Shown in pieces: positions 1 through 5,623 of a stretch of 6,041 nucleotides of DNA; within the stretch, counting starts at the first letter, position 1; each line of letters opens with the position of its first letter. The notes under the pieces were generated by a model. That model saw only the letters and a list, made by a program, of their open reading frames with translations. It made no database searches and had not been told where the DNA came from. This DNA is from Blastocatellia bacterium (lineage in GTDB: Bacteria; Acidobacteriota; Blastocatellia; Pyrinomonadales; Pyrinomonadaceae). The translations under genes and the position numbers were made by a program. The DNA lies in assembly GCA_003175865.1 (NCBI GenBank), contig PSRF01000242.1:1-6041 (forward strand), in the 5' to 3' direction.

Positions 1-1267
1 CGATATGGTGGTCGTCAATCTTTATCCGTTTGAAGAGACAATTGCCAAAACTGGCGTCCCTAAAGAGGAAGCAATTGAGCAGATTGATATTGGTGGACCA
101 TCAATGATTCGATCTGCAGCCAAGAATTTTTGGAGCGTTACTGTCGTGGTCGATCCAACTAAATACGATGTGATCGTCCAGGAGATGATTCAGCACAACG
201 GAGCAACGACATTTAGTCTCCGCCAAACTCTGGCAGCCCAGGCTTTTCAAAAAACATCTGTGTACGATGGCGCGATAGCCGACTACTTCGAACAACTGGC
301 GAATGAAGAAGTACACTCCGAGTTGCTAACGGCCAAGAGTGAAATACGGCTGAGCAAGATCAGCGATCTGCGTTACGGAGAGAATCCACACCAGAGTGCG
401 GCGTTATATCGAACCAACCATAAACAGATCTCAGGTTTGGCCGGTGCGACTCTACTATCAGGCAAGGAGATGTCGTTCAATAACTACGTTGACGTAGAAG
501 CTGCATGGCAACTCGTAAGCGATTTTGAAACGACAGCTGTTGCGATAATTAAACACACAAATCCAGCCGGTGTCGGACTTGGCACGACTGCGGTCGAGGC
601 TTATCAAAAAGCGCTGGCAACCGATCCCTTGTCAGCCTTTGGCGGGATTGTCGCTTTCAACTGTCCGGTTGATGCGGCCGCGGCGCAACAGGTAACAAAG
701 ATCTTCACCGAAGTAGTGATCGCACCCGAGTTCGATCCCGCAGCGTTAGAGATACTCAAAACAAAAAAGAACCTTCGCGTACTGCGCATCAGGCCTGACG
801 AACAATCTGAATCACTTGAATACAAACAAATCAGCGGTGGCATGCTCGTACAAACACGTGACACGCATCGCTTGACGCGCGACATGCTGGTTGTTGTCAC
901 GGCCAAGGCTCCTTCTGATGAACAGATAGATGCGCTTTTGTTTGCGTGGACAGTTTGTAAACATACAAAGTCAAACGCGATTGTTTATGCTCGCAAGGAT
1001 CAAACGATAGGCGTGGGCGCTGGACAAATGTCACGTGTCGACTCAGTTAAGATTGGAGCGATGCGAGCGCAACTGCCGCTCGAGGGTTCAGTGCTCGCGT
1101 CCGATGCGTTTTTTCCATTTCGCGATGGAATTGATGAGGCTGCGAAACACGGAATCACTGCCATCATCCAACCAGGCGGTTCTGTCCGTGATGACGAAGT
1201 AATTGCAGCCGCGAATGAGCACGGTCTGGCGATGGTCTTTACCGGCATTCGACATTTCAAACATTAA
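1..1267 (+). CDS. purH: PurH, bifunctional AICAR transformylase/IMP cyclohydrolase (5' end missing)
   Basis: PurH catalyses the last two steps of de novo IMP synthesis in the cytoplasm: formyl transfer from 10-formyl-THF to AICAR, then ring closure. The reading frame is open from the first base; the Asp codon at 2-4 precedes the MVVVNLYPF stretch. Against the remembered E. coli protein (529 aa), about 98 N-terminal residues lie outside the window, leaving 421. Visible parts are the end of the cyclohydrolase (MGS-like) domain with IDIGGPSMIRSAAKN, then the transformylase domain. Numbering from the ATG at base 5, that domain has RYGENPHQ from residue 123, KHTNPAG with the Lys-His catalytic pair at 183-184, then SNAIVYA, GAGQMSRVDS, SDAFFPFRDGID and the usual IRHFKH-type C-terminus. 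All hallmark motifs are intact and there is no frameshift. The ATG at base 5 is internal and is not the true start. Identification is very secure. Confidence 0.98.
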   Translation, partial: DMVVVNLYPFEETIAKTGVPKEEAIEQIDIGGPSMIRSAAKNFWSVTVVVDPTKYDVIVQEMIQHNGATTFSLRQTLAAQAFQKTSVYDGAIADYFEQLANEEVHSELLTAKSEIRLSKISDLRYGENPHQSAALYRTNHKQISGLAGATLLSGKEMSFNNYVDVEAAWQLVSDFETTAVAIIKHTNPAGVGLGTTAVEAYQKALATDPLSAFGGIVAFNCPVDAAAAQQVTKIFTEVVIAPEFDPAALEILKTKKNLRVLRIRPDEQSESLEYKQISGGMLVQTRDTHRLTRDMLVVVTAKAPSDEQIDALLFAWTVCKHTKSNAIVYARKDQTIGVGAGQMSRVDSVKIGAMRAQLPLEGSVLASDAFFPFRDGIDEAAKHGITAIIQPGGSVRDDEVIAAANEHGLAMVFTGIRHFKH

Positions 1268-1294
1268 CGACAAGGAGACAAACCCTCGGAGGTC

Positions 1295-1322
1295 ACCATT
1301 GGCTAATCTTCTCACCAATGGT
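1295..1322. repeat. Perfect 8-bp inverted repeat downstream of purH
   Basis: ACCATTGG (1295-1302) and CCAATGGT (1315-1322) are exact reverse complements separated by 12 bases. No T-tract follows, so this is not a convincing terminator alone. It lies 17 bases before a second hairpin (1339-1357). The two elements share the direct repeat ATTGGCT (1298-1304 and 1338-1344), so alternative pairings are possible. Confidence 0.55.
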
Positions 1323-1346
1323 TGTTTCAAGAACACAATTGGCTGA
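1299..1346 (+). other. Possible 15-codon leader ORF with TTG start
   Basis: GGAGG at 1288-1292 is followed after six bases by TTG (1299). This opens a 15-codon frame reading (M)ANLLTNGCFKNTIG and ending in TGA at 1344-1346, inside the left arm of the 1339-1357 hairpin. The ribosome-binding site is well formed and well spaced, which is the only positive evidence. The peptide has no run of a regulatory amino acid, matches nothing I recognise, and the TTG start is weak. It could equally be the remnant of an older gene start or chance. Confidence 0.2.
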
Positions 1347-1357
1347 TACTCAGCCAA
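1339..1357 (+). terminator. Hairpin between purH and the M48 protease gene, possible terminator
   Basis: TTGGCTGA (1339-1346) and TCAGCCAA (1350-1357) form a perfect 8-bp stem with a 3-base TAC loop. It is followed by CCTTTAATT, which is only a weak U-tract, so termination would be partial. It lies about 70 bases after the purH stop and ends 23 bases before the protease ATG. It could end purH transcription or act as an attenuator for the next gene. Confidence 0.45.
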
Positions 1358-1366
1358 CCTTTAATT

Positions 1367-1373
1367 AAGTGAG
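1367..1373 (+). promoter_or_regulatory. Ribosome binding site that favours the ATG at 1381
   Basis: AAGTGAG at 1367-1373 lies seven bases before ATG 1381 and is a moderate Shine-Dalgarno match. The alternative in-frame GTG at 1369 lies inside this motif and has only the hairpin arm and TTTAATTAA upstream, so ATG 1381 is preferred. Confidence 0.45.
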
Positions 1374-1380
1374 CAATAAC

Positions 1381-2358
1381 ATGGCTGAAAATGAAGACTT
1401 AACTACCGATTCCAACGTTTCCATTCGATGTCGCTACTGTGGCCAACGTAATCAACTAAAGGTTGATGCTGGTGAGCCACGCTGCGGACGCTGCAGACTT
1501 CCCTTGTCGGACGCATCGCACAAAAAGTTTGCGAATCTTTCAAAGGAACAGTACATCCATCCGGATGACCGTCGTGCATTGGCGGCGCTTCGCGCAATTC
1601 CCGGGATCGATTCAGCACTAAAGAAACTGCTCGCGGTCACTGGCGAGTCTGCGATTCGCGTCATCTTCACAGCAAGTGCTGTCAAAGTTACACCGCACCA
1701 ATGTCCTGACCTTTACGCAAAACTTCAGATTGCCTGCAGCACTCTCGGAGTTGATATGCCCGAGCTATTTGTGCAGCAAAATCCTATCGTGAATGCATTC
1801 ACGGGTGGAGTTGAACGTCCAGTTATTGTGCTCTACTCGCAACTCCTGGAACGATTAACTGACGAAGAAGTGCTGGCGGTTGTAGCCCACGAAGTCGGCC
1901 ATATACATTCCGAGCACGTTCTGTATCTCACTGCAGCACGGCTAATCGAGTTCCTTGCCAAAACTGCAGTACTCGCATCGCCTTTGACTTTCATCGTGAA
2001 AGAACTGCTGACAATGAGTATGCGTGCAGCATTGCTTGCGTGGGCTCGTCGCGCAGAGTTGTCCTGCGATCGTGCTGCCCTTCTTGTTACTCAGGATGCA
2101 AACGTTATCGGCCGGACAATGATGAAACTGAGTGGCGGCACTTTTGCCTCGCGAGTAGACTACGATCAATTTCTGGCCCAGGCACGCGACTTTCAAAAGA
2201 ACTACGACGAAAAGGCTCTCGATCGGTTTTGGGCCGACGTCATTACTTCCGGTTTATCTCATCCATTTCCAGTCTGGCGTGTCTCTGAGATTTTGGAGTG
2301 GGTCGAAAGCGGAGATTACAAGCAGCTCATGATTGCGCCAGAAACTGCAGCAGCCTGA
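1381..2358 (+). CDS. M48-family zinc metalloprotease with N-terminal zinc ribbon
   Basis: The predicted protein has 325 residues and resembles the M48 (HtpX/Ste24-like) metallopeptidases. An N-terminal zinc ribbon is formed by CxxC pairs at Cys17/Cys20 and Cys35/Cys38. A linker follows, then the peptidase core: PIVNAFTGG, the catalytic HEVGH (His170, Glu171, His174) and ARRAELSCDRA, in which Glu226 is the expected third zinc ligand and Asp230 the conserved Asp. A hydrophobic stretch of about 35 residues between these motifs may contact the membrane, but there is no N-terminal signal or transmembrane segment, so the ribbon is probably cytoplasmic. M48 enzymes commonly act in membrane-protein quality control; the substrate here is unknown. 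The start at ATG 1381 is chosen over GTG 1369 on the ribosome-binding site. The stop overlaps the next start (TGATG), implying coupled translation. Family assignment is strong; the specific role is not known. Confidence 0.9.
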   Translation: MAENEDLTTDSNVSIRCRYCGQRNQLKVDAGEPRCGRCRLPLSDASHKKFANLSKEQYIHPDDRRALAALRAIPGIDSALKKLLAVTGESAIRVIFTASAVKVTPHQCPDLYAKLQIACSTLGVDMPELFVQQNPIVNAFTGGVERPVIVLYSQLLERLTDEEVLAVVAHEVGHIHSEHVLYLTAARLIEFLAKTAVLASPLTFIVKELLTMSMRAALLAWARRAELSCDRAALLVTQDANVIGRTMMKLSGGTFASRVDYDQFLAQARDFQKNYDEKALDRFWADVITSGLSHPFPVWRVSEILEWVESGDYKQLMIAPETAAA

Positions 2359-3161
2359 TGCGCAAGAACGCTTTCAATAATCGTCTGGCTTCTCAGTTGG
2401 TCAAGGCACTGCTGCTGACTGTTGTTGGTTGTTCGACCGGTGTGAGCTTCGGTCAGAGAGTAGCGCCAAAGTTTGGCAAAGGAGCAGTTGTGCTGGAGAA
2501 GAAATTACTTCTCTCAGCGAAGCAACCAAATCGAGCCCTGGTCCTTTGGATGATAGATCCGAAGAAGAATCCCAGGGAGATAGCGAATGACGAGCCTTAC
2601 ACATGTCCTGATTACACCCGCGGTAGTTACTACTCGGGTCCGGTTCGTGTTTCGTTAATCAATACTTCGACGGGTGAGATCCTCAACACGATCAAGGTCC
2701 TTTCTGATTACGAGCCCGACAACGATAGCTTTGATTTACCTTACGCAATCCGCAAAGGCTATTATTATCACGTCGCCAGTTCAGCGAACGACGCCGTAGA
2801 GCACACACCAACACTAATTCGGCTACGCGATTACAACGGAGACGGCAAGCCTTTCGAGTTTGCGTTGTTCGATGCCCCCGCATGTATGGGACTGGCCACA
2901 ACGTTGATCGGCTATAGCGAAACAAAGGATCGAGTCATTCAGTACGCCGTGAGACTCGAAGAGATCGAAGGGACCAAACACTCAACAACAACCACGATGT
3001 GGGCCGACTACTTGTTGGCCAAGAAGCCACTGAGTCCTGGTCTCTGGAAATATGAGGTTGACTATCGAGGCCGCGGCGGATCATTGGATCACTGGGAGAT
3101 TCGTTACAACGCCGCGAAAGAGCAATTTGAAGGAACTGTTACAAGAATTCCGGGTGACTAG
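2358..3161 (+). CDS. Secreted or lipid-anchored protein of unknown function
   Basis: The 267-residue product has a clear export signal: basic residues in positions 2-16, then hydrophobic ALLLTVVG. Two cleavage routes are possible. VVGC (Cys25) is an acceptable lipobox for signal peptidase II, while SFG before Gln33 would suit signal peptidase I. The mature part is mainly polar and aromatic and contains DYNGDG starting at Asp158, an EF-hand-like or FG-GAP-like calcium loop followed by FEFALFD. Cysteines at 83 and 176 could form a disulfide. I recognise no enzymatic domain. The frame extends back to an upstream ATG at 2298, but ATG 2358 is chosen because it overlaps the protease stop as TGATG and begins directly with the signal peptide. 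Coupling to the protease suggests co-expression; a functional link (substrate, partner) is only inference. Confidence 0.82.
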   Translation: MRKNAFNNRLASQLVKALLLTVVGCSTGVSFGQRVAPKFGKGAVVLEKKLLLSAKQPNRALVLWMIDPKKNPREIANDEPYTCPDYTRGSYYSGPVRVSLINTSTGEILNTIKVLSDYEPDNDSFDLPYAIRKGYYYHVASSANDAVEHTPTLIRLRDYNGDGKPFEFALFDAPACMGLATTLIGYSETKDRVIQYAVRLEEIEGTKHSTTTTMWADYLLAKKPLSPGLWKYEVDYRGRGGSLDHWEIRYNAAKEQFEGTVTRIPGD

Positions 3162-3182
3162 ATCTTTCTGTTCAATTCAACA

Positions 3183-3959
3183 ATGAAGGTTCAAATGCTG
3201 GAAAATAAAGTAGGAATCATCTTTGGAGTTGCAAACAAACGCTCAATCGCCTGGGCCACGGCACAAGCACTTCACGCGGCTGGTGCTCGACTGGCTTTCA
3301 CTTACCAGGGAGAGCGTTTGAAGGAAAACGTCGAGAGTCTCACTAGCGAATCAATGCCTGGTTCGCTTTTGCTGTCGTGCGATGTCCAGGATCAAGAACA
3401 GGTCGATGCAACTTTTCATCGTATCCGTGAAGAGTTTGGCCGCCTTGATTTCCTGATTCATAGCATCGCGTTTGCGCCGCGTGAAGCACTGAGCGGTCAG
3501 TTTTTAGACACGAGCCGCGAAGCGTTCTGCACCGCTTTGGAGATCAGCGCTTACTCTTTGCCGCAGCTGGCACGCAGCGCCGCGCCTCTGATGAATGAAG
3601 GTGGAAGCATCGTGTCAATGTCGTATTACGGTGCTGAAAAGGTTGTCGCTGGATACAACGTGATGGGGGTGGCAAAGGCTGCGCTCGAGGCGAGCACGCG
3701 TTATCTGGCGAACGATCTTGGACCAAGAAACATTCGCGTTAACGCAATTAGCGCCGGCCCAATTCAAACACTTTCAGCAAGAGGCGTCGCAGATTTCACT
3801 ACAATGCTGAAACATCACGCAGAACGAGCGCCGTTAGGTCGTAATGTCGACCCGCGTGAAGTTGGCGAAACTGCGGTCTTTCTGTGCAGCTCAATGTCGT
3901 CAGGAATTACGGGAGAGGTTATTTACGTGGATTGTGGTTATAACATTATGGGGACTTAA
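3183..3959 (+). CDS. fabI: FabI, enoyl-[acyl-carrier-protein] reductase (NADH-type)
   Basis: FabI carries out the final reduction in each round of type II fatty acid elongation in the cytoplasm, reducing trans-2-enoyl-ACP. The 258-residue length matches the family (E. coli 262). The short-chain dehydrogenase fold shows the cofactor loop GVANKRSIAW (from Gly15), CDVQD, HSIAFAP and the FabI-type active site. Tyr148 (in SMSYYG) and Tyr158 plus Lys165 (in YNVMGVAK) correspond to E. coli Tyr146, Tyr156 and Lys163. NAISAGPIQTLSARG and the terminal YVDCGYNIMG follow. The residue matching E. coli Gly93 is Ala, as in Gram-positive FabI. ATG 3183 has no clear ribosome-binding site; ATG 3195 (MLENK) has AAGG five bases upstream and is a credible alternative start. 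The gene lies 21 bases after the secreted-protein gene, so cotranscription is likely. Identification is very secure. Confidence 0.96.
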   Translation: MKVQMLENKVGIIFGVANKRSIAWATAQALHAAGARLAFTYQGERLKENVESLTSESMPGSLLLSCDVQDQEQVDATFHRIREEFGRLDFLIHSIAFAPREALSGQFLDTSREAFCTALEISAYSLPQLARSAAPLMNEGGSIVSMSYYGAEKVVAGYNVMGVAKAALEASTRYLANDLGPRNIRVNAISAGPIQTLSARGVADFTTMLKHHAERAPLGRNVDPREVGETAVFLCSSMSSGITGEVIYVDCGYNIMGT

Positions 3960-3969
3960 GCATAGTTCT

Positions 3970-4009
3970 GATTTTAGATTCTAGATTTTGATTTTCGATT
4001 TTGATTTTC
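3970..4009. repeat. AT-rich GATTTTN tandem repeat
   Basis: Six imperfect copies of GATTTTN start at 3970, 3977, 3984, 3990, 3997 and 4003, in steps of 7, 7, 6, 7 and 6 bases. The last part is an exact tandem duplication of a 13-base unit, GATTTTGATTTTC (3984-3996 and 3997-4009). The array fills about half of the 81-base gap between fabI and the LOG-family gene. It resembles short tandem repeats known from some bacterial intergenic regions, notably in cyanobacteria. It has no dyad symmetry, so it is not a terminator. Confidence 0.8.
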
Positions 4010-4040
4010 AAACGACACAAGTCCCATAGTCGACTTCCTT

Positions 4041-4793
4041 ATGTCAGATACAACCAACAAACTAACAAAACCAAAACCACCAGGCAGCACGCAGGACGAG
4101 CAATTACTCGAGAGCCCACGTCCGGACGAGTTTACTCATACCGACACGTGGCGCGTATTTCGGATAATGGGTGAGTTCGTGGAAGGCTTTGACGAGCTCG
4201 CCTCTCTTACTCGCGGCATTTCTATCTTTGGGTCGGCACGATCAAAGCCGAATGATCCGTATTACATCGCTGCGCAGGAAACAGCCGCACTGCTCGCTCA
4301 CGAGGGGTTTGCAGTAATCACCGGTGGCGGACCTGGAATCATGGAAGCAGCAAACCGCGGCGCGTTCGAAGCCGGTGGTCTTTCGATCGGATGCAATATC
4401 GAGCTGCCTTTCGAGCAAAAGCCAAACGCTTACCAAACCAAGAGCCTGACGTTCAAATACTTCTTTGTGCGAAAGATGATGTTCGTGAAGTACAGTCTCG
4501 GATTCGTCATCTTCCCTGGCGGGTTTGGTACATTCGACGAACTGTTCGAAGCACTTACTCTTATTCAGACAAAAAAGATCCGCGACTTTCCAGTCGTCTT
4601 GTTTGGTTCACAATATTGGAATGGACTGCTCAACTGGATTCGCGATTTTGTACTGCCCGAGGGCAAGATCGCTCCACATGACTTGCGTTTATTCCATGTC
4701 ACCGATTCACCTGCAGAAGTGGTCAAGATTGTTACTGAAAGTCAGAACACGCTGGATAAGATCACTTCCGATGACTATCGTCTTCCGAGCTAG
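4041..4793 (+). CDS. LOG-family protein (TIGR00730-type, lysine decarboxylase-like fold)
   Basis: The 250-residue product carries both signatures of the LOG family: GGGPGIMEAANRGA (from Gly95) and PGGFGTFDE (Pro159-Glu167). The second is the PGGxGTxxE motif that binds the nucleotide phosphate and holds the catalytic Glu. The older name 'lysine decarboxylase' is misleading. Characterised members are cytokinin riboside 5'-monophosphate phosphoribohydrolases or general nucleoside-monophosphate N-glycosidases. A cytoplasmic nucleotide-salvage or stress role is likely, but the substrate cannot be read from sequence. The first 35-40 residues are polar and rich in Lys, Pro and Thr and are probably disordered. 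ATG 4041 has no obvious ribosome-binding site. The gene follows fabI after an 81-base gap and may or may not share its transcript. It ends five bases before the inverted-repeat element at 4799. Confidence 0.9.
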   Translation: MSDTTNKLTKPKPPGSTQDEQLLESPRPDEFTHTDTWRVFRIMGEFVEGFDELASLTRGISIFGSARSKPNDPYYIAAQETAALLAHEGFAVITGGGPGIMEAANRGAFEAGGLSIGCNIELPFEQKPNAYQTKSLTFKYFFVRKMMFVKYSLGFVIFPGGFGTFDELFEALTLIQTKKIRDFPVVLFGSQYWNGLLNWIRDFVLPEGKIAPHDLRLFHVTDSPAEVVKIVTESQNTLDKITSDDYRLPS

Positions 4794-4802
4794 TTTTCGA
4801 GT

Positions 4803-4824
4803 GCGCTGATTCTGTCAGCGCTTT
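4803..4824 (+). terminator. Terminator-like hairpin after the LOG-family gene
   Basis: GCGCTGA (4803-4809) and TCAGCGC (4815-4821) form a perfect 7-bp GC-rich stem with a five-base loop, followed by TTT (4822-4824). It begins nine bases after the stop codon. The U-tract is short, so intrinsic termination may be incomplete. Confidence 0.55.
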
Positions 4825-4850
4825 GGTATCGACGTGAATCTCGTGAAGGC

Positions 4851-4878
4851 AAACAGAAAGCGCTGACAGAGTCAGAGC
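4851..4878 (-). terminator. Terminator-like hairpin after cutA
   Basis: Read on the minus strand, GCTCTGAC (4878-4871) pairs with GTCAGCGC (4867-4860) around a TCT loop with one mismatch. TTTCTGTTT follows (4859-4851), a better U-rich tail than on the opposite strand. The hairpin begins inside the last codons of cutA and includes its stop codon. Confidence 0.6.
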
Positions 4879-5204
4879 ACTCCAAAGAGACTGGCATTCA
4901 ACCACTGAAGGTAAGGAGCAGATCCAGCAACAATCGGAATCGCTATTATCTCAGGCGTGTCGTAACTGTGAATCCCGCGGACTTCCCGCTCAAGTTCATC
5001 AAACTTGTCACTGTTTGTCTTTGCAAACAACAGAGTCTCTTCCTGGCGTTCAATCTTTCCCTGCCAACGATAAACCGACTCAATCTCCGGAAGGAGTTGT
5101 ACACAAGCTGCAAGTCGAGAACCAACGAGCATGTCGGCTAACCGAGCTGCTTCCTCACGATTTCCAGCGGTCATGACAACCAGTATTGGCTTGCCTTCTG
5201 ACAT
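4872..5204 (-). CDS. cutA: CutA1, divalent-cation tolerance protein
   Basis: CutA1 is a small, very stable trimeric protein related in fold to PII signalling proteins. In E. coli it was linked to copper and divalent metal tolerance, though its biochemical role is unsettled. The 110-residue product matches the family in length (E. coli 112) and in its conserved blocks: RLAACVQLLPEIESVYRWQG with KIE (mid-protein), HSYDTPEIIAIPI and YLQWLNASL near the C-terminus. The start is taken as ATG 5204; a GTG immediately before it (5207) would add one Met. Either start follows the TGA of the upstream DUF2007 gene (5210-5208) directly, after purine-rich GAAGAAGAAGAG, so translation is almost certainly coupled. 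The last three residues (Gly-Val-Leu) and the stop are encoded by the inverted-repeat arm at 4857-4882. Identification is secure; function in this organism is inferred. Confidence 0.95.
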   Translation of the reverse strand: MSEGKPILVVMTAGNREEAARLADMLVGSRLAACVQLLPEIESVYRWQGKIERQEETLLFAKTNSDKFDELEREVRGIHSYDTPEIIAIPIVAGSAPYLQWLNASLFGVL

Positions 5205-5207
5205 CAC

Positions 5208-5588
5208 TCACTCTTCTTCTTCCTCGACGAGTCCACCGGTTAAAGGCGTTGTGTCACTCCCAAAGAAGGCTGTGTAAATCTCCATTGCCCGATCGTAATC
5301 ACGCTCATCGACCAGAATCACTGCACCTTCCGCGGTTGAAGATAACAAGGGGGAAAACGCATCATCTCCTCCGGCTTTCACCATTGAGCGAATGCCGTTG
5401 TTCTTGAGAATGTCGTTAACCATTTCCGCTTCCGGCGGCGATCCAAGCTTATGCAAAGGAACAAAACGAGCTTCACTGCCGTCGTGCGCTCCCGTTTCTG
5501 GAGACAGCGCTTCAACCAGTTGCACATCGTCATCAGGACAACGCGTCACACCTGGCTCGTATTCAGATTCGCAAACAGGACAAAACAT
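5208..5588 (-). CDS. DUF2007-type protein with N-terminal zinc-ribbon-like motif
   Basis: The 126-residue product begins MFCPVCESEYEPGVTRCPDD, a zinc-ribbon-like knuckle with Cys3, Cys6 and Cys17. The expected fourth Cys, at residue 20, is Asp. A linker leads to a region (about residues 42-108) resembling DUF2007, a small ferredoxin-like domain called a putative signal-transducing protein, with LGSPPEAEMVNDILKNNGI and GAVILVDERDYDRAMEIY. The tail ends in five glutamates. ATG 5588 is chosen over the upstream in-frame ATGs (5615, 5612) because GGAG sits six bases before it and the protein then opens directly on the Cys motif. cutA starts immediately after the stop, so the two are one translational unit. 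No enzymatic function can be assigned. A sensing or adaptor role, perhaps metal-related given cutA, is inference. Confidence 0.85.
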   Translation of the reverse strand: MFCPVCESEYEPGVTRCPDDDVQLVEALSPETGAHDGSEARFVPLHKLGSPPEAEMVNDILKNNGIRSMVKAGGDDAFSPLLSSTAEGAVILVDERDYDRAMEIYTAFFGSDTTPLTGGLVEEEEE

Positions 5589-5594
5589 GTTTAA

Positions 5595-5598
5595 CTCC
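5595..5598 (-). promoter_or_regulatory. Shine-Dalgarno GGAG for the DUF2007 gene
   Basis: On the minus strand GGAG (5598-5595) is separated by six bases from ATG 5588. This fixes the start and rules against the extended frame beginning at 5615. Confidence 0.7.
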
Positions 5599-5623
5599 AA
5601 GTTTCGAAGCATCAATACTGTCC

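Larger units (their letters stand above)
4799..4882. repeat. Inverted pair of a 26-base palindromic unit between convergent genes (BIME-like)
   Basis: Bases 4799-4824 and 4857-4882 are reverse complements at 24 of 26 positions, separated by 32 bases. The only mismatches are at the 7th and 12th positions of the arm. Each arm is itself nearly palindromic around a central TCT (GCGCTGA...TCAGCGC on the left), so every copy can fold alone or the two can pair as one long stem. Two inverted copies of a palindromic unit at converging gene ends is the layout of a BIME (paired REP sequences) and of a bidirectional terminator. The right arm runs into the cutA coding region. Confidence 0.85.

Noticed and set aside
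1088..1357. Minus-strand 89-codon frame across the purH end and the following gap
   Set aside because: Most of it is antisense to the conserved purH C-terminus, the product matches no family I know, and the gap is better explained by the hairpins.
2298..2357. Upstream ATG extension of the secreted protein
   Set aside because: It would run 60 bases into the protease gene and place 20 charged residues before a clear signal peptide; the TGATG overlap start at 2358 fits much better.
4010..4040. Promoter for the LOG-family gene
   Set aside because: The AT-rich repeat gives spurious -10-like matches but there is no convincing -35/-10 pair at proper spacing.
4391..4809. Two plus-strand alternative frames inside and past the LOG-family gene
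   Set aside because: They overlap the conserved PGGFGT region in another frame and their products lack any recognisable pattern; they are shadows.
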